Shown here: positions 40,025-43,302 of the stretch, in pieces
How positions within the stretch are numbered: position 1 is the stretch's first letter
How the letters are laid out: every line of letters begins with the position of its first letter
Assembly (NCBI GenBank): GCA_024398965.1
Contig: JAKSIF010000022.1
Coordinates: 1 to 43,302, forward strand
Direction of reading: 5' to 3'
Length of the DNA: 43,302 nt
DNA from: Fibrobacter sp.
Lineage (GTDB): Bacteria; Fibrobacterota; Fibrobacteria; Fibrobacterales; Fibrobacteraceae
Translations under genes and position numbers: made by a program
Notes under the pieces: generated by a model
Told to the model about the DNA's origin: nothing
What the model saw: the letters and a program-made list of their open reading frames with translations, nothing else
Databases searched by the model: none

Positions 40025-41575
40025 TTGTTTCGCAGAATCCGTTCTTATTGCCTGTTTGGGATAAAGGCTGTCCCTGTGAGTGTCGAGGTTGATGCATCCC
40101 AGGGGCTGCCGGGTTTCACTTTGGTAGGGTTGCCCGACAATGCGGTAAGGGAGTCGAGGGAGCGTGTGGTTTCCGCTATACGTTCCATCGACAAGGTGGT
40201 GACGGGTTTCCGTACAACGGTAAACCTGTCACCCGCGGATTTGCGTAAGGAAGGAAGTGCCCTTGATTTGCCTTTGGCTGTGGGCCTGCTTGTTGCAACC
40301 GGTGAAATTGAAGTCCCTGATTTGGAAAAGTTTGTGTTTGTGGGTGAACTTTCTCTTGACGGTTTGCTGAAGCCTGTTCGAGGAGTTCTTTCGGTTGCGA
40401 TGGCTTTGATGGAATCGGACCGAGACAGTGTTATGGTAATTCCCAGGGCTAATGAACGAGAGGTCAACCTTGTTGACGGAATCCGCTACATTTGCGCCGA
40501 TAGTCTGGGAGAGTGCGTAGAAAAAATTGAAGCGGGAGCGGCGACGTCTTGTCGTAAGGCTTCCGGATTAAAGTCGAATTTACACCAGATGCAGGATGCT
40601 CTTGCTTTGAATGATGTACCGGATTTTAAGAATGTGGTGGGAATGGAAGGGGTGAAAAGGGCTTTGGAAGTTGCCGCCGCAGGGGCGCATAATTTCTTGC
40701 TGGTTGGTTCCCCAGGTGCGGGAAAAACCTTATGTGCCAAGTGCCTGCCGGGAATTCTTCCTGAGATGACTGAACTGGAAATTTTGGAAACGACGCGGAT
40801 TCATTCCTGCGCAAGGGCCCTGGGTGAATTTGGTGATTTTAATCCGGTGGTTAACCGCCCCATACGTATGCCCCACCATTCGGCATCCATGGTTTCCTTG
40901 GTGGGTGGCGGTACACGCCTAAGGCCAGGAGAGGCGAGTCTAGCCCATAATGGTTTGTTGTTTCTAGATGAGTTGCCCGAGTTCAACAGGACTGTTCTTG
41001 AAGCTTTGCGTGAGCCAATGGAAGAAGGCTGTATTTCTGTTTCCCGTGCCAGTGGCTCCGTTGTATGGCCCGCCCGATTCATGATGGGGGCGGCGATGAA
41101 TCCATGCCCCTGTGGCTATTCTATGGATTCCAAGCGCGTTTGTACTTGCCTACCCGAGGCACGAAAGCGCTACCAGGAAAAGATCTCCGGCCCTCTTCTG
41201 GATAGAATCGATATTCAGGTGAGCGTGCCCCCGGTAGACCCGTCGCAGTTCGCCAAGCCTACAGTGGCTCCGGAAAGTTCCGCCGATATTCGCCGTAGGG
41301 TCTGCGCTGCCCGAAATCTTCAGCGAGAGCGTTTCCGCAATACCCGGTTCAAGACCAATGCTGAAATGTCCTCTGAATTCGCAAAGGAATGTTGCAGGAT
41401 GTCTTCCGGAACAGAACGATTCTCCATCTCCGCAGCCGATAAGATGGGGTTGAGCGCTCGAGGCTACTATCGCCTGCTCAAGGTCGGGCGAACCATTGCG
41501 GACCTTAGGAATGCGCCTTCTGTAGAAATAAACGACCTGGCCGAAGCGCTTCGCTACCGGTCCTTCAGATCGTAA
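40025..41575 (+). CDS. comM: YifB/ComM family Mg-chelatase-like AAA+ ATPase
   Basis: A 516-residue protein of the YifB/ComM family. The N-terminal ChlI-like domain has 'GLPGFTLVGLPDNAVRESRERV' near 27-48. Walker A 'GSPGAGKT' is near 227-234 and Walker B 'LLFLDELPEF' near 313-322. The Cys cluster 'NPCPCGY...CTC' near 358-374 and the C-terminal 'RGYYRLLKVGRTIADL' also fit. ComM is a branch-migration helicase that helps integrate DNA during natural transformation. The start is TTG 40025 with an AAGGCAGG RBS. It is probably co-transcribed with spoVG. Confidence 0.93.
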   Translation: MFRRIRSYCLFGIKAVPVSVEVDASQGLPGFTLVGLPDNAVRESRERVVSAIRSIDKVVTGFRTTVNLSPADLRKEGSALDLPLAVGLLVATGEIEVPDLEKFVFVGELSLDGLLKPVRGVLSVAMALMESDRDSVMVIPRANEREVNLVDGIRYICADSLGECVEKIEAGAATSCRKASGLKSNLHQMQDALALNDVPDFKNVVGMEGVKRALEVAAAGAHNFLLVGSPGAGKTLCAKCLPGILPEMTELEILETTRIHSCARALGEFGDFNPVVNRPIRMPHHSASMVSLVGGGTRLRPGEASLAHNGLLFLDELPEFNRTVLEALREPMEEGCISVSRASGSVVWPARFMMGAAMNPCPCGYSMDSKRVCTCLPEARKRYQEKISGPLLDRIDIQVSVPPVDPSQFAKPTVAPESSADIRRRVCAARNLQRERFRNTRFKTNAEMSSEFAKECCRMSSGTERFSISAADKMGLSARGYYRLLKVGRTIADLRNAPSVEINDLAEALRYRSFRS

Positions 41576-41587
41576 AAATGCAGAATC

Positions 41588-41953
41588 CTATCTGCAGATC
41601 TTGATGGATGATTCCGCCCCGGCGCAGTCGGGAATTGCCAAAGGCTTACGTACACTGACTTCCACGGCGTCGGCCTTGGGATAGTGAGACAAAATATATT
41701 TGGCTGTTTCTACTACCAGGGTTTCTTCTAGCTGGAAACAAGAAAGGCGGATAAAACCCTTCAGGTCTTCCGCCAATTGAGCATAGTCTATGGAGTGGGC
41801 CAAATCCTCGTTACGGGCGGCCAAGGTAAAATCCAACCACAGGTTAACGTTCAGTACAATAGGCTGTTCGTTTTCACGTTCAAAGGGGAGCGTACCAATA
41901 ATACAATTGAACGTGAGATCCCGGATTGAAATTTTACCGGAGCTGATTACCAT
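41588..41953 (-). CDS. folB: Dihydroneopterin aldolase
   Basis: A 121-residue FolB, which cleaves 7,8-dihydroneopterin to 6-hydroxymethyldihydropterin in folate synthesis. Typical segments: 'ISIRDLTFNCIIGTLPFERENEQPIVLN' at 9-36, 'SIDYAQLAEDL' near 63, 'LEETLVVETAKYIL' near 80, and the catalytic-lysine stretch 'VSVRKPLAIP' near 102-111. I use ATG 41953, which overlaps the stop codon of the upstream gene by seven bases (ATGGTAA); translation is probably coupled. The other folate genes are not nearby. Confidence 0.9.
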   Translation of the reverse strand: MVISSGKISIRDLTFNCIIGTLPFERENEQPIVLNVNLWLDFTLAARNEDLAHSIDYAQLAEDLKGFIRLSCFQLEETLVVETAKYILSHYPKADAVEVSVRKPLAIPDCAGAESSIKICR

Positions 41954-42948
41954 ACGAAGAGGACCACGGCACCAGCGATAGATGCACCGGCAACGCCGAA
42001 CCAAATGTTACGGGCGGAGGTGTAGGAATCCTGGGTCTTCTTGTTTTCCTTCATGCGCTGCTGGAGGTTGTACAGGGTCCAACCGTCGTGGTTACCATTT
42101 TCGATAACAACATCCTCGCACTTCTTTTCGCCACCGCATGCGCTCAACAGGCTGGTGCTGAGGGTTTCAAGTTCGTCGTAGTTGTCCTTGGCTTCGTTTG
42201 CCTTGGAGTGCTGCATCACGCCGATAACAATGCTTGTTGCGGCGAGAGCTGCAAGACCAACTGCGCTCCAGAAACGGACTTCGTCTGCGATACCGAAACG
42301 GTCGCCTACGTCGCCAGCGGCGTCGTTAGCTGCGTAGTCGCGGCTGTCTGCGGAGGTGTTGTCCACGGGAGCGTTGGTTCTGTATGCGGAGAGGTCTTCG
42401 TCGTCTTCGCAATCTTCGTCATCTTCGTCGCAGTATTCGTCCTTGCTTGCTGCTGCAGCTTCGGCAACCGGTTCTTCTTCCGGTGCGTCGCCCTTCAGGG
42501 TAACGGGAGTGCCGTCAACGAAGGCGATTGCAGTGGTAAGGCCCGGGGCAAAAACGGACTTGCCGTCAAAGTAAACCTTTTCTTCATCTTCATCGGCGCT
42601 CATGCCGCGACGCTTGTAAACCTTTGCGGTAACCAGCTTGGAGTAGTCAACGCCATCTGCAGTAAGAGCGGTCATGGAGCTCAGGTCGCCTGCGCTACCC
42701 TGGTAGAGCTGATAAGCAGGGTCGGTATCGCCAAAAGGATCGACGAACTTCTGGCGAAGAACCAGACGGCCATCCTGGAGGGATTCGACTTCGTCTGCAG
42801 GAATGGTCTTGAGTTCACCACCGAATTCTGCAGAAATATAATCGTCGGACTTTGCTGCATCCTTGGCTTCAAAGTCGCTAATGTCGTAGGCTCCGGCGAA
42901 TGCGGAGACTACAGAAAGGCAAATTGCCAAAATAAGAGAACGTTTCAT
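41947..42948 (-). CDS. Exported acidic membrane protein of unknown function
   Basis: A 333-residue protein. 'MKRSLILAICLSVVSAFAGA' is a signal peptide cleaved after AGA; ATG 42948 has a GGAG RBS eight nt upstream. Residues about 165-195 form a very acidic, Ala-rich and Asp/Glu-rich stretch (KDEYCDEDDEDCEDDEDL). Two hydrophobic segments follow ('VGLAALAATSIVIGVM' near 228-243 and 'IWFGVAGASIAGAVVLFVW' at the end). The protein is probably anchored with its N-terminal domain outside the cytoplasm. I do not recognise the family. folB overlaps its 3' end, although the two functions look unrelated. Confidence 0.75.
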   Translation of the reverse strand: MKRSLILAICLSVVSAFAGAYDISDFEAKDAAKSDDYISAEFGGELKTIPADEVESLQDGRLVLRQKFVDPFGDTDPAYQLYQGSAGDLSSMTALTADGVDYSKLVTAKVYKRRGMSADEDEEKVYFDGKSVFAPGLTTAIAFVDGTPVTLKGDAPEEEPVAEAAAASKDEYCDEDDEDCEDDEDLSAYRTNAPVDNTSADSRDYAANDAAGDVGDRFGIADEVRFWSAVGLAALAATSIVIGVMQHSKANEAKDNYDELETLSTSLLSACGGEKKCEDVVIENGNHDGWTLYNLQQRMKENKKTQDSYTSARNIWFGVAGASIAGAVVLFVW

Positions 42949-43283
42949 CTTGTGCTCCATAAGACTATTTACGCGAAATATATAAAAAAATGACGATAAT
43001 ACCACCCCAAAAGGTGCGTTTTACCCCCTAAAATGGGCATGTCTTTACTTGCGTTACACACGTGTAACTCTTTGATTGTCAATGAGTTGGGTGTTTCTTG
43101 CTTGTGGGAAGACTCTGCGTGGGGTGTGGGGACGCCTTTTGGGCTGCAGGAGGATCGGCTTTATTGCTGGTTTGAACGTCGTTTGTGGGGGCGTCTAGAG
43201 GTGGCGGTTGGGGCTGCTCTTTGGCTGGTCGCTTTGCTATATTATAGCCCGTAAATTTTAACTCTAACCAGAAGGTGCTAATC
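42949..43283. other. Intergenic region with a palindrome and AT-rich promoter-like DNA
   Basis: A gap between a leftward and a rightward gene, so it should hold two promoters. Visible items are a perfect-arm palindrome at 43053-43068 and an AT-rich TATATTAT near 43238-43245, about 40 nt before the last ATG, which would suit a -10 of the rightward gene. An open frame at 43033-43254 (73 codons, Trp-rich, no RBS) does not look like a real gene. Confidence 0.5.
43053..43068. promoter_or_regulatory. Operator-like palindrome GTTACAC-AC-GTGTAAC
   Basis: Seven-base perfect arms with a two-base spacer, between divergent genes. It is a possible binding site for a dimeric regulator; no linked regulator gene is visible. 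Confidence 0.5.
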
Positions 43284-43302
43284 ATGGCAAAGCTTTCTAT
43301 TG
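43284..43302 (+). CDS. 5' end of a rightward gene (partial)
   Basis: ATG at 43284 follows AGAAGG at a good distance and reads MAKLSI before the window ends. Phosphoglycerate kinases often begin with a similar sequence, but six residues are not enough to name the gene. Confidence 0.55.

Noticed and set aside
43033-43254. A 73-codon open frame in the last intergenic region
   Set aside because: Trp-rich, no RBS, no domain, and it overlaps likely promoter DNA of the last gene.

Overview
The window looks like a chromosomal segment of a Fibrobacter species (phylum Fibrobacterota). Three things point there. Two proteins carry the Fibrobacter major paralogous (FISUMP, TIGR02145-type) domain, one of them behind a long Ser-rich linker. 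One regulator is of the TIGR02147 family. Several lipoproteins share the 'ACG(G/D)DNGSS' style of N-terminus. I see no prophage, IS transposase, CRISPR array or rRNA. The only RNA gene I can support is one tRNA-Leu(CAG).

Layout. 1-1 kb: start of a leftward gene, then a leftward antitoxin-like/GNAT pair whose small upstream gene is frameshifted in an A-run. 1.2-2.2 kb: a FISUMP lipoprotein. 2.4-6.7 kb: a rightward four-gene operon (C39-like cysteine peptidase, RLAN-RimK ATP-grasp ligase, GCS2-type glutamate ligase, N-formylglutamate amidohydrolase-like enzyme). It has a foldable leader and two palindromic repeats between its genes, and is the best candidate here for a poorly described amidoligase system. 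6.8-9.8 kb: two secreted or lipoprotein genes of unknown function and an Rpn-type PD-(D/E)XK nuclease. 10-18.6 kb: ilvE rightward, then a leftward block of nadA, two outer-membrane-type proteins, cstA, recD2 and a TM2 protein. 18.7-22.2 kb: a second FISUMP gene behind a sigma-54-type promoter, convergent with a large Ski2-like helicase. 22.2-27.5 kb: a wzc-wzb-wza-manC exopolysaccharide export and sugar-nucleotide operon closed by a strong terminator. 27.5-31.9 kb: pheS and a MORN-type lipoprotein leftward, then a three-gene membrane/hydrolase operon rightward. 31.9-35.2 kb: tRNA-Leu, a RimJ/RimL-type acetyltransferase, and a TIGR02147 regulator translationally coupled to a lipoprotein with a carbohydrate-binding-like domain. 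35.3-39.4 kb: glgE, a DUF1653-GNAT fusion, an acyl-ACP thioesterase and a CBM9-like protein. 39.5-43.3 kb: spoVG behind a near-perfect sigma-54 promoter with upstream palindromes, yifB/comM, then leftward folB and an acidic membrane protein, and the first codons of a rightward gene at the edge.

Most genes are ordinary metabolism, envelope or DNA maintenance. The less expected signals are in the regulatory DNA: two sigma-54-type promoters, twin operators at the TIGR02147 gene, TTTG/TAnnTTTG boxes like those of Bacteroidetes, a foldable leader RNA, heptamer (CCTTTAW) tracts at three intergenic sites, and a hairpin repeat with compensatory changes at the 3' end of glgE. Functions are inferred from sequence by eye; no database search was run.
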